A stretch of DNA of 5,549 bases, taken from Candidatus Wirthbacteria bacterium CG2_30_54_11. Lineage in GTDB: Bacteria > Patescibacteriota > CG2-30-54-11. Every line of letters starts with the position of its first letter. Position 1 is the stretch's first letter. The notes beneath the pieces are model-generated. The model was not told the origin of the DNA, made no database searches, and was given only the letters and a program-made list of their open reading frames with translations. The translations under genes and the position numbers were made by a program. Positions 1 to 4,506 of this stretch are shown in pieces. The stretch lies in assembly GCA_001873755.1 (NCBI GenBank), contig MNZT01000087.1, positions 1 through 5,549 on the forward strand, written 5' to 3'.

Positions 1-385
1 GAGTAGACAGATCATTAAACACCAGCGCTTTCCCGTCCTCCCATCCGAAGTGACCTGCGATGACCGCACTGCCAGCCTCTCCGGGACGTGGTCCGGGGTG
101 GAACCAGGCAACATCGTTCGTTTCCTTTGGCGTATCCATGGCTCCGGCAGCCGTGAGACCGACTGCTTCTACGGCCGCATCTACCCGGATGGAGGGGATC
201 CTGAGCCGTACCGGGAGGCCCGGGGCCGCTGGGACCGGCAAAGCGGAATTTTCAACGGTTATCATGGCCGCACTATCGACACCGGGCAGACCGAGGGTCA
301 AAAAGATGATACTCAGGGAAGAGAATTCGATCCCTGCTATGACAATTACCAGTAATGTCCATTTCAGGAATGTTCTCGCTCTCAT
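1..385 (-). CDS. Class E/F sortase, 3' part beyond window
   Basis: Cysteine transpeptidase that should cleave LPXTG-type sorting signals and attach surface proteins to the cell envelope. I found it by translating the minus strand; 128 codons are visible from ATG at 385 and the frame is open to the window edge. Residues 6-33 form a hydrophobic N-terminal signal anchor. After a Pro/Ala linker comes the typical sortase start, RLRIPSIRVDA (60-70), then VEAVGLTAAGAMD (72-84), VAWFHPGPRPGEAGS (92-106) and VIAGH (108-112). His112 is the expected catalytic histidine; the catalytic Cys and Arg would lie outside the window, so activity cannot be judged. The start lies 8 nt after the stop of the LPNTG protein with no clear Shine-Dalgarno, suggesting translational coupling. 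The neighbour is its probable substrate. The family call is firm; class E versus F is less certain. Confidence 0.9.
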   Translation of the reverse strand, partial: MRARTFLKWTLLVIVIAGIEFSSLSIIFLTLGLPGVDSAAMITVENSALPVPAAPGLPVRLRIPSIRVDAAVEAVGLTAAGAMDTPKETNDVAWFHPGPRPGEAGSAVIAGHFGWEDGKALVFNDLST

Positions 386-393
386 GGCTGGTA

Positions 394-1872
394 CTAGAAT
401 GTCCGTCTGGTCAGAACTGCCGCCAGCGAGGCCGAGACCACCAGCAGGAGGCTGGCGAGCAGGATGCGGTCAGGTGGATTCAGGTTTCCTTCTGGAGCGA
501 TACCCGTGTTGGGCAGGGTCGGGGTGATGGTCGCACCCAGGACAGCAGGCACAACAGGGACAGGGGAGTAAGTGTTGGTCACCGTGCAGGTCACATCCTG
601 GCCAGCGGCCAGTACGACAAGGCCATTTAGGTCACAGGCGCCGTTGAAGCTGCGCACATACGAACTGTTGGCTTCTTCACTGATCACATAGGTGCCGGCC
701 AGTAGTGAATACTCGGTACCGGGCGAAGCAGTTCCTGCCGCTGGGCTGCCGACGACATCAGTACCGCCAAGAGTCACATGGAGATTAAAAAGATCAGCCG
801 TAGCCGTACCGCCTCCCGTATTCACCACTTGCTTGATCAGGTGCAGAGCAGCAGGAGTAACAGATGCCGGTGAGTATGTGTTGGTCACCGTGCAGGTCAC
901 ATCCGCACCTGAGGTGAGGATGATGGTCCCATTGAGATCGCAGGCTCCGTCGAAACTGGTGATATACGAAGCATTGGCAGTTTCGCTGACCACGTAGGTA
1001 CCGGCTGCGAGAGAATACAGCATCCCGGGTGAGTCAGTTCCTGCCGCGGGGCTTCCGGTGACATCCGTACCGCCCAGCGTCACGTGGAGATCAAAAAGAT
1101 CGGCTGTGGCTGTACCTCCGCCCGTATTCACCACCTGTTTGGCGATATGCAGGGTTCCAAAAGCTGCCGAGCATATGGGAACTGTGATGGTATTTGAATC
1201 AGTTGTCACCGTGCCGCCTGCGGCCAGAGCTCTTCCGCTCCAGGTCGTGTTGGCTCCCACGGTGATGCCGGCATCGGTGATGATCGTGCCCACAAAGGTC
1301 GTATTGGCAGCAAGCGTGGCTGCTTCGGACGACGTCCAGAACACGTTGCAGGCAGAGGCACCGTCCAGGGTGACGATGGCATTGGCGGTCGAGGTAAAAG
1401 CACCATCAGGTCTGAAGATAAAGGTCCCGCTGCCGCTCAGGGTCAGCAGCCCGCCGACATCCATGGCTCCGGCACTGCAGTACACTCCGGGGGCATAGAC
1501 GCCGATGGTCCCGTGGGTCGCATCGGTTGAGAGGTCGATCGCTCCGGGTGCAAAGGTGTAGGTACACGCCTGAGCATTCAGTCCTGCCAGCGCATTCCCC
1601 TGATCAGTGATAGCGGCAGGATACGGTGCGCCGGATCCATAGTACGGATGAACCCCGGCCGGAACCACTGCCGGAGCAGTCGTGAACCCGATATTACCGG
1701 TGATGATGGTGCCGGCGGTCGTGTTGGTGTAGGTGCTGCCGAGGATGGCATAGGTCGTGGCGGATCCGAGAGACGGTGTGGTTGCTGCCAGTACCGTGAC
1801 CGGACCGGTGAGGCTGAATACCAGAGAGATGATCGCCACAAATGCTGTAGTATGTCTAGTTGATCTGAACAT
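394..1872 (-). CDS. LPNTG-anchored surface protein with DUF3494 (ice-binding-type) domain and two SpaA-like repeats
   Basis: Secreted, wall-anchored protein of 492 residues. Residues 1-30 are a signal peptide (Arg/His start, hydrophobic core, likely cut near VLAA). Residues about 34-232 match DUF3494, the ice-binding-protein beta-helix domain: LGSATTYAILGSTYTNT, ITGNIGF, GVYAPGVYCSAG, TFIFRPDGAFT, ACNVFW, NTTFVGTII and WSGRALAAGG. Residues 241-335 and 343-437 are two copies of a prealbumin/SpaA-like domain. LPNTG (453-457), a hydrophobic segment (about 469-487) and the tail RRTF make a complete sorting signal. Many DUF3494 proteins bind ice, but others are untested or may be adhesins, so antifreeze activity is inference. 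ATG at 1872 has a very strong Shine-Dalgarno (1876-1885, minus strand). A sortase gene follows 8 nt downstream. Confidence 0.93.
   Translation of the reverse strand: MFRSTRHTTAFVAIISLVFSLTGPVTVLAATTPSLGSATTYAILGSTYTNTTAGTIITGNIGFTTAPAVVPAGVHPYYGSGAPYPAAITDQGNALAGLNAQACTYTFAPGAIDLSTDATHGTIGVYAPGVYCSAGAMDVGGLLTLSGSGTFIFRPDGAFTSTANAIVTLDGASACNVFWTSSEAATLAANTTFVGTIITDAGITVGANTTWSGRALAAGGTVTTDSNTITVPICSAAFGTLHIAKQVVNTGGGTATADLFDLHVTLGGTDVTGSPAAGTDSPGMLYSLAAGTYVVSETANASYITSFDGACDLNGTIILTSGADVTCTVTNTYSPASVTPAALHLIKQVVNTGGGTATADLFNLHVTLGGTDVVGSPAAGTASPGTEYSLLAGTYVISEEANSSYVRSFNGACDLNGLVVLAAGQDVTCTVTNTYSPVPVVPAVLGATITPTLPNTGIAPEGNLNPPDRILLASLLLVVSASLAAVLTRRTF
562..1152 (-). repeat. Tandem intragenic repeat encoding two SpaA/prealbumin-like domains
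   Basis: Two copies of a 95-codon unit at 868-1152 and 562-846, separated by a 7-codon linker. By hand count about 75 of 95 residues are identical. Each starts LH-x-x-KQVVNTGGGTATADLF and ends DVTCTVTNTYSP. Each copy keeps a Lys near its start (245, 347), a Glu mid-domain (297, 399) and an Asn near its end (331, 433), the arrangement of the autocatalytic Lys-Asn isopeptide bond in Cna-B/SpaA folds. Each also keeps two Cys (311/327 and 413/429) that could form a disulfide. Likely a stalk that holds the DUF3494 domain away from the wall; copy number may vary by recombination. Confidence 0.9.
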
Positions 1873-2110
1873 GGGTCACCTCCTCGGTGTTGCTGGTATC
1901 AATTTGTTCTATGACTAAGTGGAATGTTTTTGAGATGACTGAGGACGTACTATAGCTGGCGGTAGAGAACAAAGAAACGCTGTACATGGCCGCCAGGCAG
2001 GACGATCTCATGCAAGCCGGCTGATAGGAGATCGTGAAATTGTCTGAGCGCGGTCTGGCACGGCCAGGGGGTCTTCTGCTGTCCCTGATTGCTTGACGTA
2101 CAGTTGTCAT
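1856..2110 (-). CDS. Doubtful 84-residue hypothetical ORF before the surface-protein gene
   Basis: An open frame from ATG at 2110 with AAAGGG (2115-2120, minus strand) 4 nt upstream; its stop lies 17 nt inside the start of the surface-protein gene, a layout that permits coupling. Arguments against: the product is Ser/Thr/Arg-rich, has no hydrophobic core pattern, membrane segment or motif I recognise, and the same DNA contains several inverted repeats that fit a structured leader better. If translated it may be a leader peptide. I do not recognise a family and assign no function. Confidence 0.27.
   Translation of the reverse strand: MTTVRQAIRDSRRPPGRARPRSDNFTISYQPACMRSSCLAAMYSVSLFSTASYSTSSVISKTFHLVIEQIDTSNTEEVTHVQIN
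1876..1885 (-). promoter_or_regulatory. Strong Shine-Dalgarno of the surface-protein gene
   Basis: The minus strand reads GAGGAGGTGA here, with the AGGAGG core 6 nt before ATG at 1872. It is the best ribosome site in the window and fixes the start of the LPNTG protein, predicting high translation independent of any upstream small ORF. Confidence 0.85.
1949..2087 (-). promoter_or_regulatory. Candidate structured leader of the surface-protein gene
   Basis: The 278-nt stretch between the second GlsB-like gene and the surface-protein gene carries several inverted repeats in transcript order: CAGGG/CCCTG (2083-2087 with 2065-2069), CTGGC/GCCAG (2063-2067 with 2055-2059, 3-nt loop), ACGATCTC/GAGATCGT (2028-2035 with 2002-2009) and CTGGCGG/CCGCCAG (1990-1996 with 1956-1962). 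The first two share bases and exclude each other. A -10-like TATAGT lies at 1949-1954 on the minus strand with a poor -35, so a promoter may also fire inside this stretch. I could not match it to a known riboswitch class. Either a regulatory RNA leader or a set of protein operators. Confidence 0.4.
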
Positions 2111-2150
2111 TGTTCCCTTTCTTTCATCTGATTTGATGGTCAGAAGGTGC

Positions 2151-2399
2151 CTAATTGCGCATCAGCATTCTGCTGATGATGAGGACGACCAGGGCACCGC
2201 AGACGGCGACGAAGATCGACTTCAGATTGAATCCAGTGACGGAGACACCGAAGAAGGTCTTTCCCAGATACCCGCCTACGATAGCTCCGAGGATACCGAG
2301 GACGATCGAAGCCACGATGCCACCTTTGGCTTCAGGGCCTATGAAGTTGGCGATGCTTCCGACGATGAGGCCAAAAACGATCCAATAGATGATGCCCAT
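2151..2399 (-). CDS. GlsB/YeaQ/YmgE-family small membrane protein (copy B)
   Basis: An 82-residue, almost entirely hydrophobic protein of the GlsB/YeaQ/YmgE (transglycosylase-associated) family, inner-membrane proteins linked to stress but without a proven reaction. Three membrane segments are visible: about 2-20, 27-48 and 60-78, with the Gly-rich middle segment GGIVASIVLGILGAIVGGYLG typical of the family, then FFGVSVTGFNL. I take ATG at 2399 because the protein then begins MGIIYWIVFG as in family members and GAGGA lies about 7 nt upstream; a longer frame back to 2474 adds a hydrophilic stretch overlapping the YggT gene. It lies 49 nt after the YggT stop and shares V-T-G-x-N-L and A-V-x-G-A with the copy at 3359-3649. 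Confidence 0.88.
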   Translation of the reverse strand: MGIIYWIVFGLIVGSIANFIGPEAKGGIVASIVLGILGAIVGGYLGKTFFGVSVTGFNLKSIFVAVCGALVVLIISRMLMRN

Positions 2400-2448
2400 G
2401 ACAATATCCTCATAAAAATGATCGGTCAGTTGAATAGATTCCGTACGT

Positions 2449-2907
2449 TCAGGTATTGTCGACAGTTTTTTCAACCTCTTCCTGATCCGTGGGTTTCACC
2501 AGCTGGAACAAAGCCACGAGCCCGTAGGCGATGACGGCATAGACCGCCATGGCGATGAGAGTGGACCATTCGATGATCATCCTGGAACTGACCGTGGCTC
2601 CGACTATGCCGGAAAACGGCAGAGCAAAGGGGTTGGAGACCGCATAGATGAGGCTGGTAAATCCGCTGTCCGCATTGGCGCCCAGCATTTTGAGCAGGAT
2701 CCTGAAGCCGAGGAGTACTTCGATGATCCCCAGGATGTACCAGATGACCTGGTACGTGCGGAAAATCGCTTTTTTGGTCTGGTACACCCTTTGGGGTGAT
2801 CCGGTTTCGACCTGGGGCACCACGCCTCTGGTCCTCTGGATGGTCTGCTGGGTGGTCGGGGTAGAAACGGTTGTCTGTTCCCGGGTCTGGGTCTGCAGGT
2901 CTAACAT
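2449..2907 (-). CDS. YggT-family membrane protein, single repeat with long N-terminal tail
   Basis: A 152-residue protein. Residues 1-45 are hydrophilic, Gln/Thr-rich and probably disordered. Residues 52-72 are a first membrane helix followed by FRILLKMLGANADSGFTSLIY and SNPFALPFSGIVG (68-103), the YggT signature; residues 109-136 are a second membrane stretch and the tail is acidic. Enterobacterial YggT has two such repeats; this has one, as in many reduced genomes. Family members are implicated in osmotic adaptation, division or envelope organisation, but the biochemical role is unknown. I choose ATG at 2907 because AAAGG precedes it by 7 nt. The longer frame from 2976 adds 23 residues (MKKTKKGSNRF...) with no ribosome site, inside an inverted-repeat region. 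It belongs to the minus-strand run of small membrane-protein genes. Confidence 0.88.
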   Translation of the reverse strand: MLDLQTQTREQTTVSTPTTQQTIQRTRGVVPQVETGSPQRVYQTKKAIFRTYQVIWYILGIIEVLLGFRILLKMLGANADSGFTSLIYAVSNPFALPFSGIVGATVSSRMIIEWSTLIAMAVYAVIAYGLVALFQLVKPTDQEEVEKTVDNT

Positions 2908-2935
2908 GGTATTGCCTTTACTAATAAGATAATTG

Positions 2936-2973
2936 AAGGGACGAAAACGGTTTGATCCCTTTTTTGTTTTTTT
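2936..2973 (+). terminator. Terminator-like hairpin with T-run, pointing along the plus strand
   Basis: AAGGGA (2936-2941) and TCCCTT (2956-2961) form a 6-bp stem with a 14-nt loop, followed by T6, G and T7 (2960-2973). The shape is that of a Rho-independent terminator for plus-strand transcription, but no plus-strand gene lies to its left in this window. It would only stop antisense transcripts. On the minus strand the same hairpin lies in the leader of the YggT gene. Confidence 0.35.
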
Positions 2974-3004
2974 CATCCGGGCGCTAGTGGACCAAACCGT
3001 TTTC
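2943..3004. repeat. Perfect 12-bp inverted repeat between YtxH-like and YggT genes
   Basis: GAAAACGGTTTG at 2943-2954 and CAAACCGTTTTC at 2993-3004 are exact reverse complements with a 38-nt spacer. In the minus-strand transcript this would be a long stem enclosing an A-rich loop and the unused upstream ATG at 2976. Its left arm lies inside a second, shorter hairpin (2936-2961), so the two cannot form together. No T-run follows on the minus strand, so it is not a standard terminator there. Confidence 0.6.
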
Positions 3005-3021
3005 TATGGAGGCGGGCGATG

Positions 3022-3366
3022 CTATTTCGTTTTCACTGATCTGATCGCATTCTTGACCTCGTGATGCAGAGAGTCGTTGGCTTTGTCTGCTGCTTTTTTG
3101 GCATCTTTTGTCCCTGCCGTGATGTTCTTTTCGATTTCACCTCTTTTCAACTGTGCCTGTTTCTTCACATCGTGCAGGACGTCTTTTGCCCGGCTCTTTA
3201 CCTTGCTGACAGCTCCTTTGAGCTGGGCGCGGTTCGCTTGATCGTTCATCGCCAGGACACTTGCGGCTACCATTCCCGCTCCGACCACAGCTCCTGTGAC
3301 CGCTGCAGTTACCGGGTTTATGCCGTGTTTTCCTGTATCCTGTTTTTTCTGATCGTGATTAGACAT
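3022..3366 (-). CDS. YtxH-like protein: one membrane helix plus basic coiled-coil tail
   Basis: A 114-residue protein with a short hydrophilic start, one Gly/Ala-rich membrane helix (about 16-40, PVTAAVTGAVVGAGMVAASVLAM) and a long Lys/Ala/Asp-rich helical tail (about 45-114) with heptad-like spacing and many Lys. This is the layout of YtxH-type (COG4980) general-stress proteins, whose molecular role is not established; the tail is also reminiscent of LEA-type amphipathic helices. Similarity is by architecture more than by motif. ATG at 3366 has AAGGAG 7 nt upstream on the minus strand and overlaps the preceding gene's stop by 8 nt, so the two are almost certainly co-translated. About 114 nt with inverted repeats separate it from the YggT gene. 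Confidence 0.75.
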   Translation of the reverse strand: MSNHDQKKQDTGKHGINPVTAAVTGAVVGAGMVAASVLAMNDQANRAQLKGAVSKVKSRAKDVLHDVKKQAQLKRGEIEKNITAGTKDAKKAADKANDSLHHEVKNAIRSVKTK

Positions 3367-3649
3367 TGGAATCTCCTTTGTTCGTTTGTGTGAGTGAGAA
3401 TGTTTGATGGAATCGGCGTCCGAGGTAGATCAGGGCGACCGCACCAGCCACGGCAGCTACGAGACTGTACAAATTTAAACCCGTGACATCATTCTGCCCA
3501 AAGTAGTTCATTCCAGACCCTCCTCCAAGTCCGCCGATTGTACCCAGAAGGATGTCTACTCCGATTCTGTGTGCACGCTTCGTGTCCATGGCCGCGATCC
3601 AGCCGGCCGTAATACCTATAGCCATCCATAAGAAAATATTCATAATCAT
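3359..3649 (-). CDS. GlsB/YeaQ-like small membrane protein (copy A)
   Basis: A 96-residue protein with three predicted membrane segments (about 3-20, 30-48 and 59-77), a Gly-rich centre (LLGTIGGLGGGSGMNYFG) and the motif NDVTGLNLYSLVAAVAGA, matching the VTG-x-NL segment of the copy at 2151-2399. A hydrophilic Thr/Asn tail follows (79-96). Role unknown beyond the family's link to envelope stress. ATG at 3649 is preferred over ATG at 3643: AAGGGA lies 7 nt before the first, and the first overlaps the regulator's TGA stop as ATGA, a classic coupled junction. It is therefore the second gene of an operon headed by the ribbon-helix-helix protein and overlaps the YtxH-like gene downstream. Confidence 0.8.
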   Translation of the reverse strand: MIMNIFLWMAIGITAGWIAAMDTKRAHRIGVDILLGTIGGLGGGSGMNYFGQNDVTGLNLYSLVAAVAGAVALIYLGRRFHQTFSLTQTNKGDSNV

Positions 3650-3831
3650 GATATTGTCCCTTTTATGGTTTCAGCTTTCCTCAGGACCAGGAACTCCGGC
3701 AAATATCGGTTCAACGCCTTTTCTACCAGCGCCGTCAGGCTGAGGTCCTCGAGTACCGCTTGAGCTCTGGCGTGTTTGGCGATCTGGGGATTCATGAAGA
3801 GCGTTACCCGCTGTGTTTTTGTGGTTGCCAT
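3646..3831 (-). CDS. Ribbon-helix-helix (CopG/Arc-type) DNA-binding protein
   Basis: A 61-residue protein with the compact MetJ/Arc fold pattern: beta ribbon TQRVTLFMN (6-14), helix 1 from PQIAKHARAQAVLED (15-29), turn LSL, helix 2 TALVEKALNRYLPEF (33-47), then a short basic tail. Such proteins bind DNA as dimers through the ribbon and usually repress their own promoter; many are antitoxins, but the partner here is a membrane protein and not a recognisable toxin. No Shine-Dalgarno precedes ATG at 3831, so translation may be leaderless or weak. Its TGA stop overlaps the next ATG. Direct TTCACAC repeats just upstream are candidate binding sites. The fold assignment is firm; the regulatory target is inferred from position. 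Confidence 0.82.
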   Translation of the reverse strand: MATTKTQRVTLFMNPQIAKHARAQAVLEDLSLTALVEKALNRYLPEFLVLRKAETIKGTIS

Positions 3832-3833
3832 AT

Positions 3834-3894
3834 TTCACACGCTACAAATATATTAAGTACTTCACACAGTACAACCAGTTGAAACATATGTCAA
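3834..3894 (-). promoter_or_regulatory. Candidate promoter and direct-repeat operator of the ribbon-helix-helix operon
   Basis: On the minus strand a perfect -35 TTGACA lies at 3889-3894, though the hexamer 17 bp on (TACTGT, 3866-3871) is a poor -10. An alternative is TTGTAC (3869-3874) with a 16-bp gap to TATATT (3847-3852). Two copies of TTCACAC (3834-3840 and 3861-3867, plus-strand reading) are 27 bp apart; the second lies in a small dyad GTACT/AGTAC (3857-3861 and 3868-3872). Ribbon-helix-helix proteins often bind such short repeats, so autoregulation is plausible. Confidence 0.35.
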
Positions 3895-3965
3895 GCATAT
3901 GATTATCCCGCGAAAAAATACTGTCTGGTTAGGGTGAAAGGAGCAGGGTTTCTGATCTGATCATT

Positions 3966-3999
3966 TAATAATTGTCAAGTATTTGCTCGACAATTATTA
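3966..3999. promoter_or_regulatory. Operator 1 of the mobile mystery A/B module (11-bp inverted repeat)
   Basis: TAATAATTGTC (3966-3976) and GACAATTATTA (3989-3999) are exact reverse complements with a 12-bp spacer. Its core, GTCAAGTATTTGCTCGAC (3974-3991), matches the core of the second repeat at 14 of 18 positions. The right arm contains the predicted -35. Probable binding site for the HTH protein A. Confidence 0.72.
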
Positions 4000-4015
4000 G
4001 CAAATAGTCAATAAT
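3987..4015 (+). promoter_or_regulatory. Promoter of the mobile mystery A/B module
   Basis: TCGACA (3987-3992, one mismatch to TTGACA), a 17-bp spacer and AATAAT (4010-4015, one mismatch to TATAAT). The -35 lies in operator 1 and the -10 in the spacer of operator 2, so a bound repressor would block RNA polymerase. Start of transcription is expected near 4022, giving a leader of about 20 nt. Confidence 0.62.
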
Positions 4016-4029
4016 TTACTTGACTATTT
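4002..4029. promoter_or_regulatory. Operator 2 of the mobile mystery A/B module (10-bp inverted repeat)
   Basis: AAATAGTCAA (4002-4011) and TTGACTATTT (4020-4029) are exact reverse complements with an 8-bp spacer. The core GTCAATAATTTACTTGAC (4007-4024) starts 33 bp after the core of operator 1, close to three helical turns, which would place two bound dimers on the same DNA face. Confidence 0.72.
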
Positions 4030-4030
4030 C

Positions 4031-4036
4031 AAGGAG
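4031..4036 (+). promoter_or_regulatory. Ribosome binding site of mobile mystery protein A
   Basis: AAGGAG lies 5 nt before ATG at 4042 and directly after operator 2, which fixes the start of the gene. Confidence 0.8.
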
Positions 4037-4041
4037 TAACC

Positions 4042-4506
4042 ATGGATACTAAAACGAGAAAGCTTGCAAGATTACAACTTGATACGACTTTGAAAGCCTT
4101 CAGGCCGTTGAAGTCGATTCCTGTTCCTGGAAAAGGCTGGATTAGGGCGATCAGAGATGTACTTGGGATGAGTGGTAGACAGTTAGCACATCGGATGGGT
4201 ACGACAAAACAGGCGATAGATCTGATTGAACAGGGCGAAGTCAGCGACGCTATCACATTCAAATCTATGCAGAACGCAGCCGAAGGTCTAGATTGTGTCT
4301 TTGTCTATGCCTTGGTTCCGAAAATCAGTCTGGAAGAGACAGTATTAGATCAGGCACGGCAGAAGGCGATTCAACGACTGAAGCGGGTGGATTTGACTAT
4401 GTTATTGGAGAATCAATCGCTTTCAGTTCAGGAAAAGAAAAAGGCTCTAAACGACGCTGCTGATGACTTGCTCAAAGTCCAGAATAGGACGCTTTGGGAT
4501 GAATAA
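4042..4506 (+). CDS. Mobile mystery protein A: Xre-type HTH protein, probable antitoxin/repressor
   Basis: A 154-residue protein matching the mobile mystery protein A family (TIGR02612), which is found directly upstream of a Fic protein and often in mobile contexts. N-terminal helix RKLARLQLDTTL (6-17); GKGWIRAIRDVLGMSGRQLAHRMGTT then KQAIDLIEQGE (30-66) is the helix-turn-helix; ITFKSMQNAAEGLDCVFVYALVP (71-93) and SLEETVLDQAR (96-106) are the family's conserved middle; a charged helical tail ends in LWDE. Residues 119-124, TMLLEN, fit the [S/T]xxxE[G/N] motif with which class I antitoxins block Fic ATP binding. Likely roles: repress its own promoter through the two upstream repeats, and possibly inhibit protein B directly. 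Both are inference. The stop overlaps the start of protein B by 8 nt. Confidence 0.92.
   Translation: MDTKTRKLARLQLDTTLKAFRPLKSIPVPGKGWIRAIRDVLGMSGRQLAHRMGTTKQAIDLIEQGEVSDAITFKSMQNAAEGLDCVFVYALVPKISLEETVLDQARQKAIQRLKRVDLTMLLENQSLSVQEKKKALNDAADDLLKVQNRTLWDE

Noticed and set aside
50..630. Three plus-strand open frames opposite the sortase and the end of the surface-protein gene
   Set aside because: They are shadows of clear minus-strand coding sequence with recognised sortase and LPNTG motifs, and their products are low-complexity with no family likeness.
692..1498. Plus-strand open frames opposite the SpaA repeats and DUF3494 domain
   Set aside because: They mirror each other only because the minus-strand repeats are duplicated; no ribosome sites or motifs.
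2400..2474. N-terminal extension of the second GlsB-like protein to 2474
   Set aside because: Hydrophilic, overlaps the YggT gene, and the family start MGIIYW with a Shine-Dalgarno lies at 2399.
2908..2976. Longer YggT start at 2976
   Set aside because: No ribosome site; the region is an A-rich inverted-repeat spacer, while 2907 has AAAGG at good distance.
3885..3901. CATATG repeated twice with a 5-bp gap in the divergent intergenic region
   Set aside because: Short and AT-rich; could be chance, and it only partly overlaps the -35 candidate, so I do not claim an operator.
3832..4041. Possible attachment site or insertion-sequence end flanking the A/B module
   Set aside because: I looked for direct repeats matching the 5084-5120 junction and found none beyond scattered GATC; no transposase or integrase is present.
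4463..4498. Earlier start of the Fic protein at 4463
   Set aside because: The added residues lie in the end of gene A, lack a ribosome site and are not part of the family.
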